From an uncultured Aquimarina sp. (GTDB taxonomy: Bacteria; Bacteroidota; Bacteroidia; Flavobacteriales; Flavobacteriaceae): 64,000 nt of DNA. Position numbers and translations under genes: made by a program. Location: contig CANMWA010000010.1 of assembly GCA_947501475.1 (NCBI GenBank), positions 124,001 through 188,000 of the forward strand, given 5' to 3'. Numbering within the stretch: position 1 is the first letter of the stretch; the number at the start of each line of letters is the position of its first letter. Of this stretch, positions 7,686-16,274 are shown piece by piece. Under the pieces are notes generated by a model. That model searched no databases, had not been told where the DNA came from, and saw only the letters and a list, made by a program, of their open reading frames with translations.

Positions 7686-8786
7686 ATGAAAATACTGGTT
7701 ACGTTTTCCAGAATATTTGTAGCAGCACTTTTTTTGTTTTCGGGGTTTATAAAATTGAATGACCCAGTAGGGTTTTCATATAAACTTCAAGAATACTTTA
7801 GCGAGGGTGTGCTTAACCTAGAGTTTTTAATTCCATTTGCGTTACTAATAGCAATTTTTTTGGTAATTTTTGAAGTCATATTAGGCATTACTTTACTACT
7901 AGGATATTTACCCAAATTTACGCTCTGGTCATTGCTGTTGATGATTGTATTTTTTACCTTTTTAACCTTCTATTCGGCATACTTTAATAAGGTTACTGAT
8001 TGTGGTTGTTTTGGGGATGCATTGCCCTTAACACCATGGGAGTCCTTTACCAAAGATGTTATTTTGCTTATTTTAATACTGGTACTATTTTTTGGTAGAC
8101 AGTATATAAAACCAATTCATCCTGAGGCAACGCATAAATGGATTGTTTTTGCTAGTTTCACTTTATGTTTGGGATTTGCATATTATGTATTAATGCATTT
8201 ACCGGCTTTTGATTTTAGAGCTTATAAAATAGGAACCAATATTCAAGAAGGAATGGTTGTGCCAGAAGGAGCGCCAAAGGCTGAATTTGCCTATCATTGG
8301 AAATTTAATGTTAATGGAGAAGAAAAAATTATTACCACCAGTGGGGATTATCCTAAAACTGAAGGTAAATTTATAACCGTTGAAACCGAAACCGTTAAAG
8401 AAGGATATGAGCCACCTATTCATGATTTTGCTATCGAAAAAGATGGAGCAGATTTTACAGATGAATTCCTTCAAAAAGAGAATCTGATACTTATAATAAC
8501 ATATAATCTGTCTAAGAGTGAAGTAGAAGGGTTTAATGCCGTCAAAGAAATAACAGATAAAGCAATTTCTCAAGGCTATGATGTAATAGGTCTTACAGCT
8601 TCTACGCCAAACGACATATCACGAGTAAAAGTGCAAAACGATCTTAATTTTGATTTTTATACAACAGATGAAACCGCTTTAAAAACTATCTTGCGCTCAA
8701 ATCCCGGTATCGTAAAAGTCAAGAAAGGTACCATAGTAGATAAACTACATTGGAATGATGCTGAAGATCTAAATCTTGAAAAATAA
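7686..8786 (+). CDS. BT_3928 family protein (DoxX/MauE-like membrane domain)
   Basis: A 366-residue inner-membrane protein. The first 150 residues form a four-helix DoxX/MauE-like domain (FSGFIKLNDPVGF near the start) with a Cys pair in TDCGCFGD around residue 101, a redox-type motif seen in MauE relatives. The C-terminal 200 residues look like a soluble periplasmic domain, partly thioredoxin-like in length and strand pattern but without a CxxC motif. The BT_3928 family is widespread in Bacteroidota; its role is not established, with thiol redox work the natural guess. It lies six bases before the permease gene and probably shares a transcript with it. Confidence 0.8.
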   Translation: MKILVTFSRIFVAALFLFSGFIKLNDPVGFSYKLQEYFSEGVLNLEFLIPFALLIAIFLVIFEVILGITLLLGYLPKFTLWSLLLMIVFFTFLTFYSAYFNKVTDCGCFGDALPLTPWESFTKDVILLILILVLFFGRQYIKPIHPEATHKWIVFASFTLCLGFAYYVLMHLPAFDFRAYKIGTNIQEGMVVPEGAPKAEFAYHWKFNVNGEEKIITTSGDYPKTEGKFITVETETVKEGYEPPIHDFAIEKDGADFTDEFLQKENLILIITYNLSKSEVEGFNAVKEITDKAISQGYDVIGLTASTPNDISRVKVQNDLNFDFYTTDETALKTILRSNPGIVKVKKGTIVDKLHWNDAEDLNLEK

Positions 8787-8792
8787 GCACTA

Positions 8793-9866
8793 ATGGGCAG
8801 TTACCTTATCAATAAAATAGGATATGCTTTACTTACTTTATTGGGTGTGGTAACTGTGATTTTTTTACTATTCACGTTACTTCCTGGTGATCCAGCTCAA
8901 ATGATGTTAGGCCAAAACGAGAGCGAAGAGCAACTAGAAAATGTGAGAAAAAAATATGGCTTTGATAAGCCATTATCTACTCAATATGTATATTATTTAA
9001 ATGATCTATCTCCAATTTCCTTTCATAGTTTAGTTGTTGAGGATTTTTCTTATTTAAATACTAATAAATATACTGCTCTTAGATTATTTGATGTGGCTAA
9101 TACTGCAGTGGTTATTAAGTTTCCTTATTTGAGAGAATCTTTTCAAAAAAATGGTAAAAAAGTAAGTGAAGTTATTCAAGAAACGCTTCCGAATACAGCA
9201 ATATTAGCTGTGTTTGCCATATGTATAGCTATATTTCTGGGCATATTACTGGGGGTGATTAGTGCATTAACCAAAGATGGATGGGTAGATAAAATAATCC
9301 AATTAATTAGTACTCTGGGAATGAGTGTGCCTTCTTTTTTTAGTTCAATTATTTTTGCCTGGCTGTTTGGTTATGTATTGCATGAATTTACAAATCTTAA
9401 TATGAATGGTAGCTTATATGAAGTTGATGATTTTGGAGAAGGAAAATATATACAATGGAAAAATCTAATTTTACCAGCGATAGTTCTAGGAATTAGACCA
9501 CTAGCCGTTGTAACCCAATTGATGAGAAACTCTTTATTAGAGGTGCTAAGTCAAGATTATATTAGAACCGCTAAAGCAAAAGGGCTTTCGATGTTTAAAA
9601 TTATTAGAAAACATGCATTAAAAAATTCTTTAAACCCTGTCGTAACAGCAATATCTGGGTGGTTTGCATCAATGTTGGCAGGAGCAGTTTTTGTTGAGTT
9701 TATTTTTGGATGGAATGGATTAGGCAAAGAGATTGTTGATGCATTAAATACGCTAGATCTTCCAATTATTATGGGATCTGTATTGATAATAGCAACAATG
9801 TTTATACTAATCAATATATTTGTCGATATAATATATGGTTGGCTAGACCCAAGGATACGGGTGTAA
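8793..9866 (+). CDS. ABC transporter permease, DppB/OppB type
   Basis: A 357-residue inner-membrane permease of the binding-protein-dependent transporter family. The N-terminal helix is followed by the family's PGDPAQMMLG segment, a roughly 90-residue periplasmic region, and a BPD_transp_1 domain with the EAA-type loop (QDYIRTAKAKGLS) that contacts the ATPase. It would pair with a DppC-type permease and ATPases to import peptides or nickel, but no partner gene is nearby, so the rest of the system must be elsewhere. It starts six bases after the BT_3928 stop. Confidence 0.88.
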   Translation: MGSYLINKIGYALLTLLGVVTVIFLLFTLLPGDPAQMMLGQNESEEQLENVRKKYGFDKPLSTQYVYYLNDLSPISFHSLVVEDFSYLNTNKYTALRLFDVANTAVVIKFPYLRESFQKNGKKVSEVIQETLPNTAILAVFAICIAIFLGILLGVISALTKDGWVDKIIQLISTLGMSVPSFFSSIIFAWLFGYVLHEFTNLNMNGSLYEVDDFGEGKYIQWKNLILPAIVLGIRPLAVVTQLMRNSLLEVLSQDYIRTAKAKGLSMFKIIRKHALKNSLNPVVTAISGWFASMLAGAVFVEFIFGWNGLGKEIVDALNTLDLPIIMGSVLIIATMFILINIFVDIIYGWLDPRIRV

Positions 9867-9929
9867 TGTATACCAGAAAATTAAATACGTAACCACACTT
9901 TTTAACCAAAAGACATAAATAATTAATTA

Positions 9930-10682
9930 ATGAGAAAAAAAATTGTAGCCGGTAACTGGAAAATGAATAAAAACCTGGCAGAAACTAATGCTTTACTATC
10001 TGATTTAAAAACCAAAATTAGTTCATCATCAAAAGCAGAAATTATTGTAGCTCCTACATTTGTTAATTTATCTAATGCAGTAGAAAAATTAGAAGGAACA
10101 GAAGTAAAAGTAGCAGCGCAAAACATGCATCAAGCAGAGAATGGCGCTTTTACAGGGGAGATTTCTGCAGATATGCTCAAAGGTATTGGTGTAGAAACTG
10201 TAATACTAGGACATAGTGAACGTCGTGCATACTTTGGTGAAACTGATCAGCTATTAGTAGATAAGGTAGATACAGCTTTAAAACACAATATGTCTGTAAT
10301 TTTTTGCTTCGGAGAAGAGTTACAAGATCGCAAAAGTGATAACCACTTTTCTGTGGTTGAAAGTCAATTACAAAATGGTTTGTTTCATATCAATTCTGAG
10401 AGTTGGGATAGTATAGTTCTTGCTTATGAGCCAGTTTGGGCTATCGGTACCGGAGAAACAGCATCTCCAGAGCAAGCCCAAGAGATGCATGCATTTATTC
10501 GAAATACGATTGCCAAAGCATATACTCAAGATATAGCAGATAAAGTTTCTATTTTGTATGGGGGTAGTGTCAAACCAAATAATGCCGAAGAGATTTTTGC
10601 TAAACAAGATGTTGATGGCGGGTTAATTGGCGGGGCATCATTAGATGTTGATAGTTTTGTTGCTATTGCCAGTGCTGTTTAA
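9930..10682 (+). CDS. tpiA: triosephosphate isomerase
   Basis: Interconverts dihydroxyacetone phosphate and glyceraldehyde 3-phosphate in glycolysis; cytoplasmic dimeric TIM barrel. The 250-residue product has the substrate lysine in GNWKMNK, the catalytic histidine in GHSERR, the catalytic glutamate in AYEPVWAIGTG and the phosphate-binding YGGSVKP. Length is normal. A hairpin terminator follows the stop, separating it from prmA. Confidence 0.97.
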   Translation: MRKKIVAGNWKMNKNLAETNALLSDLKTKISSSSKAEIIVAPTFVNLSNAVEKLEGTEVKVAAQNMHQAENGAFTGEISADMLKGIGVETVILGHSERRAYFGETDQLLVDKVDTALKHNMSVIFCFGEELQDRKSDNHFSVVESQLQNGLFHINSESWDSIVLAYEPVWAIGTGETASPEQAQEMHAFIRNTIAKAYTQDIADKVSILYGGSVKPNNAEEIFAKQDVDGGLIGGASLDVDSFVAIASAV

Positions 10683-10704
10683 TAAAAATAACAAATATGT
10701 TGAA

Positions 10705-10735
10705 AAAGCATCTCATTATGATGAGGTGCTTTTTT
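10705..10735 (+). terminator. rho-independent terminator after tpiA
   Basis: A 12-base stem (10705-10716 with 10721-10732, one G-U pair) with a TATG loop runs into a T-run ending at 10735. It lies 23 bases after the tpiA stop. Confidence 0.75.
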
Positions 10736-10779
10736 CATATAGTAAAAGACTAACTTTATAATCTACTTAACTAATATAT

Positions 10780-11619
10780 ATGTCAAATCCTATATACCTT
10801 GGGTATTATTTTACAGTGTCGCCACTTCAACCCACTACAGAAATTCTCATTGCAGAATTAGGAAACGCAGGATTCGAAAGTTTTGTAGAGACTGAAAAAG
10901 GCGTTAATGCATTTATTCAAAAACAAGAATGGAATAACAATATCCTGGATCATATTCATGTCTTACATTCTGGAGAGTTTAGTATACAATATACTTATGA
11001 AGAAATAGAGCAAGTAAACTGGAACAAAGAGTGGGAGAACAATTTTAACCCCATAGTGGTAGATGATATTTGCAGTGTAAGGGCACCGTTTCATGAAAAA
11101 CCCAATGTAGAATACGATATTATTATTGAGCCCAAAATGTCTTTTGGTACCGGTCATCATGAAACAACGCATATGATGTTGCAACATATACTAGAAACGG
11201 ATCTAAAAAATAAGAAAGCCTTGGATATGGGTTGTGGTACAGGAGTGTTGGCTATCTTATCAGAATTAAGAGGTGCAGGCCCAATAGATGCTATTGATAT
11301 TGATAATTGGTGTTATCTCAATACTATTGAGAATGTAGAGCGTAATAATTGCCAAAATATTAAAACATATGAAGGAGATGTTTCTCTTTTAAAAGGCAAA
11401 AGCTATGATATTATTATTGCTAATATTAATCGTAACATCCTGCTCAATGATATTCAATATTATGCTAAATCCTTACTGCCTAATGGAAAATTGTTCCTAA
11501 GTGGTTTTTACAAAGAAGATTTGGATATGATTTCTACAGAATGCCAAAATAATAATCTGCATTACATAAGTCATAAAATTAGAAACAATTGGATTTCAGT
11601 GTCTTATGAGTTAAAATAA
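10780..11619 (+). CDS. prmA: ribosomal protein L11 methyltransferase
   Basis: Methylates ribosomal protein L11 with S-adenosylmethionine. The 279-residue protein has an N-terminal substrate-recognition domain (about 1-110), the linker motif FGTGHHETTHMM (residues about 122-133), SAM motif I in ALDMGCGTGVLA and the NANI-like catalytic segment IIANINRN. The residues expected for PrmA are present. It sits between tpiA and clpS, an arrangement common in flavobacteria. Confidence 0.95.
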   Translation: MSNPIYLGYYFTVSPLQPTTEILIAELGNAGFESFVETEKGVNAFIQKQEWNNNILDHIHVLHSGEFSIQYTYEEIEQVNWNKEWENNFNPIVVDDICSVRAPFHEKPNVEYDIIIEPKMSFGTGHHETTHMMLQHILETDLKNKKALDMGCGTGVLAILSELRGAGPIDAIDIDNWCYLNTIENVERNNCQNIKTYEGDVSLLKGKSYDIIIANINRNILLNDIQYYAKSLLPNGKLFLSGFYKEDLDMISTECQNNNLHYISHKIRNNWISVSYELK

Positions 11620-11651
11620 TAACTAAGTTATATTTTAATATTGTAAGTTGT

Positions 11652-11659
11652 TATATTTG
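11652..11659 (+). promoter_or_regulatory. putative -7 promoter element for clpS
   Basis: TATATTTG matches the Bacteroidota -7 consensus TAnnTTTG and is followed by C, 19 bases before the clpS ATG. No clean TTTG is present at -33, so support is partial. Confidence 0.35.
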
Positions 11660-11678
11660 CATAAAAATAATTATAGTA

Positions 11679-11954
11679 ATGAGCACTCAAGAAAAGGTTT
11701 TAGAAGAAGTTCTAGAGAAGTCAGTAGATCAAAGTAACAACGAGATTATTCTATATAATGATGATGTAAATACTTTTGATCATGTGATCGAGACTTTAAT
11801 TTACTCATGTGAGCATACGCCTGTACAGGCAGAACAATGTGCTTTGTTAGTGCATTACAAAGGGAAATGCTCTGTAAAGACAGGAGGGTATGAAGAATTA
11901 GTTCCGAGATGTTCTAAATTGATAGACGCAGGATTAAGTGCAGAAATTGTGTAA
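11679..11954 (+). CDS. clpS: ATP-dependent Clp protease adaptor ClpS
   Basis: Delivers N-degron substrates to ClpAP-type proteases. The 91-residue product has a flexible N-terminal extension and the ClpS core: LYNDDVNTFDHVIETL, a HTPVQAEQCALLVHYKGKC segment, and a C-terminal helix ending GLSAEIV. Length is typical. A hairpin terminator follows. Confidence 0.93.
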   Translation: MSTQEKVLEEVLEKSVDQSNNEIILYNDDVNTFDHVIETLIYSCEHTPVQAEQCALLVHYKGKCSVKTGGYEELVPRCSKLIDAGLSAEIV

Positions 11955-11985
11955 TATTCTTAATACTTATAAAAACATTCCATAT

Positions 11986-12008
11986 AAGCCCTAAAAAGGG
12001 CTTTTTTT
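11986..12008 (+). terminator. rho-independent terminator after clpS
   Basis: Seven-base arms AAGCCCT (11986-11992) and AGGGCTT (11997-12003) enclose an AAAA loop, followed by a T-run to 12008. It lies 32 bases after the clpS stop. Confidence 0.8.
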
Positions 12009-12487
12009 ATGCTCTAATTATTTTACCTATCAGAAATAAATGTTATCTCTGAGTATAAAACTGACATATTTGTTAAATAATTAAAAATTGTTTTTTTTAA
12101 GCAATAGTTCAATGAAATTTTATGACATGTAAGAAAAAACTCTCATATCTGATTGTTTAACCATTTTGGCATTATTAGTTGAACAAATGTTAATGTCCAA
12201 TATTTTAGGCGACAATACATAAGGTTTTATCAAAACTAGGTAGTGTTTTTCATCGATTTTGCAATTGATTAATCATAAGGATTTCCTTGTTTTTTTTGAA
12301 TTAATCCTATGGTTTTACTATATTCTTAGGAAATAGTTCAAAAAATTAACTGATATTTAAAAAAAAATATCATATCTTCAACCCGCAATTTTAAAGAGTT
12401 CAAAGCTTTTTTTAGTAATTGTATGTGAAGTAGGATTTTTAAAGATTCTATTTTGCATTAGTAACTACACAAACTCAACTTATTAAA
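12009..12487. other. gene-free intergenic stretch upstream of the metalloprotease
   Basis: About 480 bases of very AT-rich DNA after the clpS terminator. I see no ORF with coding character, no RNA gene and no convincing promoter or repeat. The promoter and 5' untranslated region of the metalloprotease gene must lie here. Confidence 0.5.
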
Positions 12488-13333
12488 ATGAAAAAAATCA
12501 AATTATTAGCGCTTTGCGCTATCGTAGCTGGTTTTGCTACGTCTTGTCAGAAAGAAGAAGTTTCTAATGAAGCGCAACCTGAAGCGGCTGTAGAATTAAG
12601 TAAAGCTCAGTTAATCGCATTAGCAAATGCAGGAGTAAATTCTACTGATGCTAAAATAGAAACAATAAAAGGTTTACCAGGCGATACTCCTTTTCAAGCG
12701 GTAGTAGCAGGAGATGTTATTTTATCAACTGAACAGTTGGCAAATGGCGCTTATGCTCTGCAGAAATTAGAAGATGGTAACAAACAATACAGGACTAATA
12801 ACTTAGTAACTGGATCTAATCGTAGTTTTAGAGTTGTTGGATATACTGGATCTTGTTGTGCGCTTACCTCAAAAATGAGAACAGCACTACAATGGGCTGT
12901 AAATAACTATAACAGGTTAAATACTTCTCTTAATTTAAGTCTAGTTTTTCAAAGTGATTTTAATAACCGTGATATGGTTGTTTATAATAATGGAGCTTCT
13001 GGTGGAGGTGGATCTGCTGGATTCCCAACTGGAGGTCAGGCATTTAAGCGTGTTCAAATCAATGCTGGTACAGATCGTTTTAGTACTAATGTTATAGAGC
13101 ATGTTATAACTCATGAGATTGGACACTCTGTAGGATTCCGTCACCAAGATTGGAGAAGCCGTCAAAGTTGTGGACAAAACTCTAACGAAGGACAAGCTGG
13201 AGTTGGTGCTATTTTAATTAATGGTACTCCTAGCTCTGATAGAGCAGATTCTATTATGTTAGCATGTTTTGGTAACAATGAAGATGGTGAATTCACTAGT
13301 ACTGATATCACTGCTTTAAATGTATTATATTAA
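12488..13333 (+). CDS. HEIGH-type metalloprotease lipoprotein (peptidase M57 family)
   Basis: A 281-residue secreted zinc protease. A lipoprotein signal ends at C20 (GFATSC), followed by a propeptide-like region to about residue 110 and a catalytic domain with the extended zinc motif HEIGHSVGFRH (H209, E210, H213, H219). The HEIGH motif is that of the Bacteroidota 'dual-action HEIGH' peptidases in Pfam family Peptidase_M57. The GSCC cysteine pair at 122-124 may form a disulfide. It stands alone behind about 500 bases of empty DNA and ends in a strong terminator. The natural substrate is unknown. Confidence 0.88.
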   Translation: MKKIKLLALCAIVAGFATSCQKEEVSNEAQPEAAVELSKAQLIALANAGVNSTDAKIETIKGLPGDTPFQAVVAGDVILSTEQLANGAYALQKLEDGNKQYRTNNLVTGSNRSFRVVGYTGSCCALTSKMRTALQWAVNNYNRLNTSLNLSLVFQSDFNNRDMVVYNNGASGGGGSAGFPTGGQAFKRVQINAGTDRFSTNVIEHVITHEIGHSVGFRHQDWRSRQSCGQNSNEGQAGVGAILINGTPSSDRADSIMLACFGNNEDGEFTSTDITALNVLY

Positions 13334-13369
13334 GAATTAAATAATAATATAAAAGCTTTGAACTTTTTT

Positions 13370-13403
13370 AAAGCCATCTCATTTACGTGAGATGGCTTTT
13401 TTT
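13370..13403 (+). terminator. strong rho-independent terminator after the metalloprotease gene
   Basis: A perfect 12-base stem (AAAGCCATCTCA at 13370-13381 with its complement at 13388-13399), a 6-base loop and a T-run to about 13403. It sits between convergent genes, and the minus-strand gene ends at 13415. Confidence 0.85.
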
Positions 13404-13414
13404 ATTAGGTATGT

Positions 13415-13771
13415 TTATGGCTTAATTTCGCCAGATTCTATGGCAGAATCCAGATTGGCTCTAACACTTGTGTAACGATTAAAAAATTTCATCTTATCAT
13501 CTCTTTTTAAGACAACGATTCTTTCATTTTTTGCGTTAGTTTCTATAGCATTAACAATTACCTTCTTTCCAATTAGATGCTTGTAGTTTGCAATACCTCC
13601 TCTTTTGATAATAAAATTTGTTTTAGGAAAATAAATGTGCTGATATCCTGTGGTCGAAGGACTACCTATAACCAATATATTGCCAACCTTTATTTCTGAA
13701 ATGTTCTCAGTGGTTTCTTGCGCATTAATAGTTAAAACTGATAAAAATGTAATATATAAAAGCTTTTTCAT
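13415..13771 (-). CDS. small secreted protein of unknown function
   Basis: A 118-residue product with a standard Sec signal peptide (MKKLLYITFLSVLTINAQ, cleavage after about residue 18) and an otherwise soluble, lysine-rich and probably beta-rich body (VGNILVIGSPS, GKKVIVNAIE). It has no cysteines, no lipobox and no motif that I recognise. The gene is single, convergent with the metalloprotease gene and divergent from the TetR gene across a 150-base gap. It is probably periplasmic. Confidence 0.75.
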   Translation of the reverse strand: MKKLLYITFLSVLTINAQETTENISEIKVGNILVIGSPSTTGYQHIYFPKTNFIIKRGGIANYKHLIGKKVIVNAIETNAKNERIVVLKRDDKMKFFNRYTSVRANLDSAIESGEIKP

Positions 13772-13896
13772 GATGATTATGGTTTATTGTTAATAATTTA
13801 CTGGTAGTAGTATAAAATTAATAATATTTTATTAAAGTTTATTTTGGCAACGGTTAAATAAAAGTTAATGTATTATAGTTTGATAGTAATACTTTT

Positions 13897-13904
13897 ATTT
13901 TTGC
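13897..13904 (+). promoter_or_regulatory. putative -7 promoter element for the tetR export operon
   Basis: TATTTTTG followed by C matches the Bacteroidota -7 consensus TAnnTTTG, 17 bases before the TetR ATG. A TTTG lies upstream but at an unusually short spacing, so only the -7 part is claimed. Confidence 0.35.
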
Positions 13905-13921
13905 AATAAATATTTTTAATA

Positions 13922-14596
13922 ATGAAATACATACTCCAAGATTTAAAAGTTAGAATAAACGATAAGGTTTATATTAAAGATCCAGAATCTTCATCATTAG
14001 GTAAAAGAATTATTGAGCATAGTATCTTACTGATTCAAGAATCAGGTTTCGAAAGCTTTACATTTAAAAAATTAGGTGTTAAGATTGGTTCTAACGAAAG
14101 TTCGATATATCGCTATTTTGAAAACAAGCATAAACTACTTCTATACTTAACTTCTTGGTATTGGGGTTGGATAGAGTATCAGTTGGTTTTTGCAACCAAT
14201 AGTATAGCGGATCCTAAGGAAAAACTTAAAAAAACTATAGAGATTATAACACAATCTACAAAAGAAGATTCATCTTTCTCGCATATTAATGAAGTACTTC
14301 TTAATAAAATTGTAATTAATGAATATTCTAAATCATATTTAACAAAAGAAGTAGATATAGAAAATAAAGAAGGTTATTTTTCTATATACAAACGTCTTGT
14401 GATAAGGATAAAAGATATGATTATTGAAGTTGATAATAAATATCAATACCCCTCTAGTTTAGCAAGTACAATCATAGAAGGAGCATTGCATCAGCATTTT
14501 CTTAAGGATCATTTTCAATCATTAACAGATTGTAATAACAAAGTGACTCCCACACAATACTTTACCGACCTAGTCTTTAATCTAATAAAGAACTAA
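13922..14596 (+). CDS. TetR/AcrR family transcriptional regulator
   Basis: A 224-residue regulator with an N-terminal helix-turn-helix at about residues 27-72: GKRIIEHSILLIQESGFES, then FKKLGVKIGSNESSIYRYF and the family's KHKLLLYL. The rest is an all-helical ligand-binding and dimer domain. The first 20 residues extend beyond the usual TetR start but the ATG is well placed. It is four bases from the ABC gene and heads the TetR / ABC / HlyD / TolC operon, so it is probably its local regulator; effector unknown. Confidence 0.88.
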   Translation: MKYILQDLKVRINDKVYIKDPESSSLGKRIIEHSILLIQESGFESFTFKKLGVKIGSNESSIYRYFENKHKLLLYLTSWYWGWIEYQLVFATNSIADPKEKLKKTIEIITQSTKEDSSFSHINEVLLNKIVINEYSKSYLTKEVDIENKEGYFSIYKRLVIRIKDMIIEVDNKYQYPSSLASTIIEGALHQHFLKDHFQSLTDCNNKVTPTQYFTDLVFNLIKN

Positions 14597-14600
14597 TTAT

Positions 14601-16268
14601 ATGGCAAAAAATGTTTTGACTGCATGGCAAAGGCTCATTGGGCTTTTGCAGCTGGATAAAAAAGATATTTTACAAACATTTTATTATGCAATATTTGCTG
14701 GTTTGGTTAATCTCTCTCTACCGCTTGGGATACAGGCTATTATAAATCTAGTACAAGGAGCACAAATTAGTACATCATGGATTGTTTTGGTGGTTTTGGT
14801 TACTTTGGGAGTAGTATTTGCAGGAATGCTTCAGCTCATGCAGATTCGTATTATAGAAAATGTGCAACAAAAAATATTTACTAGAGCTTCATTCGAGTTT
14901 TCGTATCGATTTCCAAAAATAAAAATGAGCGAATTGCGCAATTATTATCCGCCAGAATTGGCCAATCGTTTTTTTGACACACTTACCACTCAAAAAAGTT
15001 TGGCTAAGATATTAGTAGATTTTCCAGCAGCACTCCTTCAGATTTTATTTGGACTAATGCTGCTATCATTCTATCATCCATTTTTTATAATTTATGGAGT
15101 ATTATTATTACTCTTAGTATATATAGTTTTTAAATATACCGCAAAACGGGGATTAGAGACTAGTTTAAAAGAGTCAAAAAGTAAATATAAAGTAGCGCAC
15201 TGGATCCAGGAAATCGCAAGATCAATAGTAAGCTTCAAACTATCAGGTAAAACAAATCTTGCACTAAGCAAAAATGATGTATTAGTTACAGAATATTTGG
15301 CCGCTAGAGAAAGTCATTTTAAGGTATTAGTACTTCAGTTTATCCAGATGATAGGATTTAAAGTACTCGTTACGGCAGGTCTTTTGTTGATCGGAGGAAT
15401 CCTGGTTCTTAATCAAGAAATGAATATTGGCCAGTTTGTGGCGGCAGAGATTATTATAGTATTGGTTATTGGTTCTGTAGAAAAGTTGATTACGGGATTA
15501 GAATCCTTCTACGATGCACTCACTTCATTAGAAAAATTAGGCCAGGTAGTGGATAAAGATCTTGAACCACAAGAAGGAGAAAAACCTTTTAAAGAAAATG
15601 AAGGATTTACAGTCGAATTTGATCATGTCTCATATGCTACACCTGAAGGGAAAAGAAAAATATTAGATGATATTTCTCTTAACATAACCAAGAATTGTAC
15701 AATTCTTGTGCAAGGGCCGAACGGATCAGGAAAATCTACACTATTACGCTTAATAGCAGGGCTTATTGAACCAAGTAATGGAAGTATTTATATAAATAAT
15801 GTTGAGTTAAGCGGAATAAATCTTAACTATTATCGCTCTTACTTAGGGCAATCTTTAACTGAAGAATCTCCGTTTGAAGGTACAATATTAGAGAATATAA
15901 CCTTTGGTGATACCAAAATTCCTTTTGAAGATGTTTATTGGTCATTAGATAAAGTAGGCCTTACTCAATTTGTTAAAGAGCAACCCAAAGGCCTTAATAC
16001 AATATTATATCCAGAAGGGAAACAAATGTCTTACACGGTATCCAAAAAAATAGTTTTGGCTAGAAGTATTGTTAGAAGACCTAAGCTTTTGATATTAAAA
16101 GACCCGTTAGATCAGTTCGATGATCTGGAAGTGAATAGAATTATGGATTTTATTACCGAACCATCAAATCCATGGGCACTTGTAGTAGTCAGTCAAAATC
16201 CTAAATGGATAAAACGATGCGGTAGAGTGATACATATTGAAAATGGAAAAATCGTAAGCGAAAAGTAA
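14601..16268 (+). CDS. ABC transporter, HlyB-like, with degenerate ATPase motifs
   Basis: The inner-membrane component of a type I-like export system. Residues 1-310 form a transmembrane domain of HlyB type without an N-terminal C39 peptidase domain. The nucleotide-binding domain has a good Walker A (QGPNGSGKST, 371-380), but other sites are altered: the LSGGQ signature reads MSYTV (476-480), the Walker B Asp is K500 and the catalytic Glu is D501 (LLILKD), and the H-loop His position reads Gln in VVSQNP (about 532). ATP binding is likely and canonical hydrolysis doubtful. It is 6 bases from the HlyD gene. Whether these changes are shared by the whole clade needs an alignment. Confidence 0.85.
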   Translation: MAKNVLTAWQRLIGLLQLDKKDILQTFYYAIFAGLVNLSLPLGIQAIINLVQGAQISTSWIVLVVLVTLGVVFAGMLQLMQIRIIENVQQKIFTRASFEFSYRFPKIKMSELRNYYPPELANRFFDTLTTQKSLAKILVDFPAALLQILFGLMLLSFYHPFFIIYGVLLLLLVYIVFKYTAKRGLETSLKESKSKYKVAHWIQEIARSIVSFKLSGKTNLALSKNDVLVTEYLAARESHFKVLVLQFIQMIGFKVLVTAGLLLIGGILVLNQEMNIGQFVAAEIIIVLVIGSVEKLITGLESFYDALTSLEKLGQVVDKDLEPQEGEKPFKENEGFTVEFDHVSYATPEGKRKILDDISLNITKNCTILVQGPNGSGKSTLLRLIAGLIEPSNGSIYINNVELSGINLNYYRSYLGQSLTEESPFEGTILENITFGDTKIPFEDVYWSLDKVGLTQFVKEQPKGLNTILYPEGKQMSYTVSKKIVLARSIVRRPKLLILKDPLDQFDDLEVNRIMDFITEPSNPWALVVVSQNPKWIKRCGRVIHIENGKIVSEK

Positions 16269-16274
16269 AAGAAT

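Noticed and set aside
14601..16268. The nearby ABC/HlyD/TolC set as exporter of the RiPP
   Set aside because: The ABC protein has no C39 peptidase domain, the operon is 7 kb away on the other strand with its own TetR, and no sequence link was seen.
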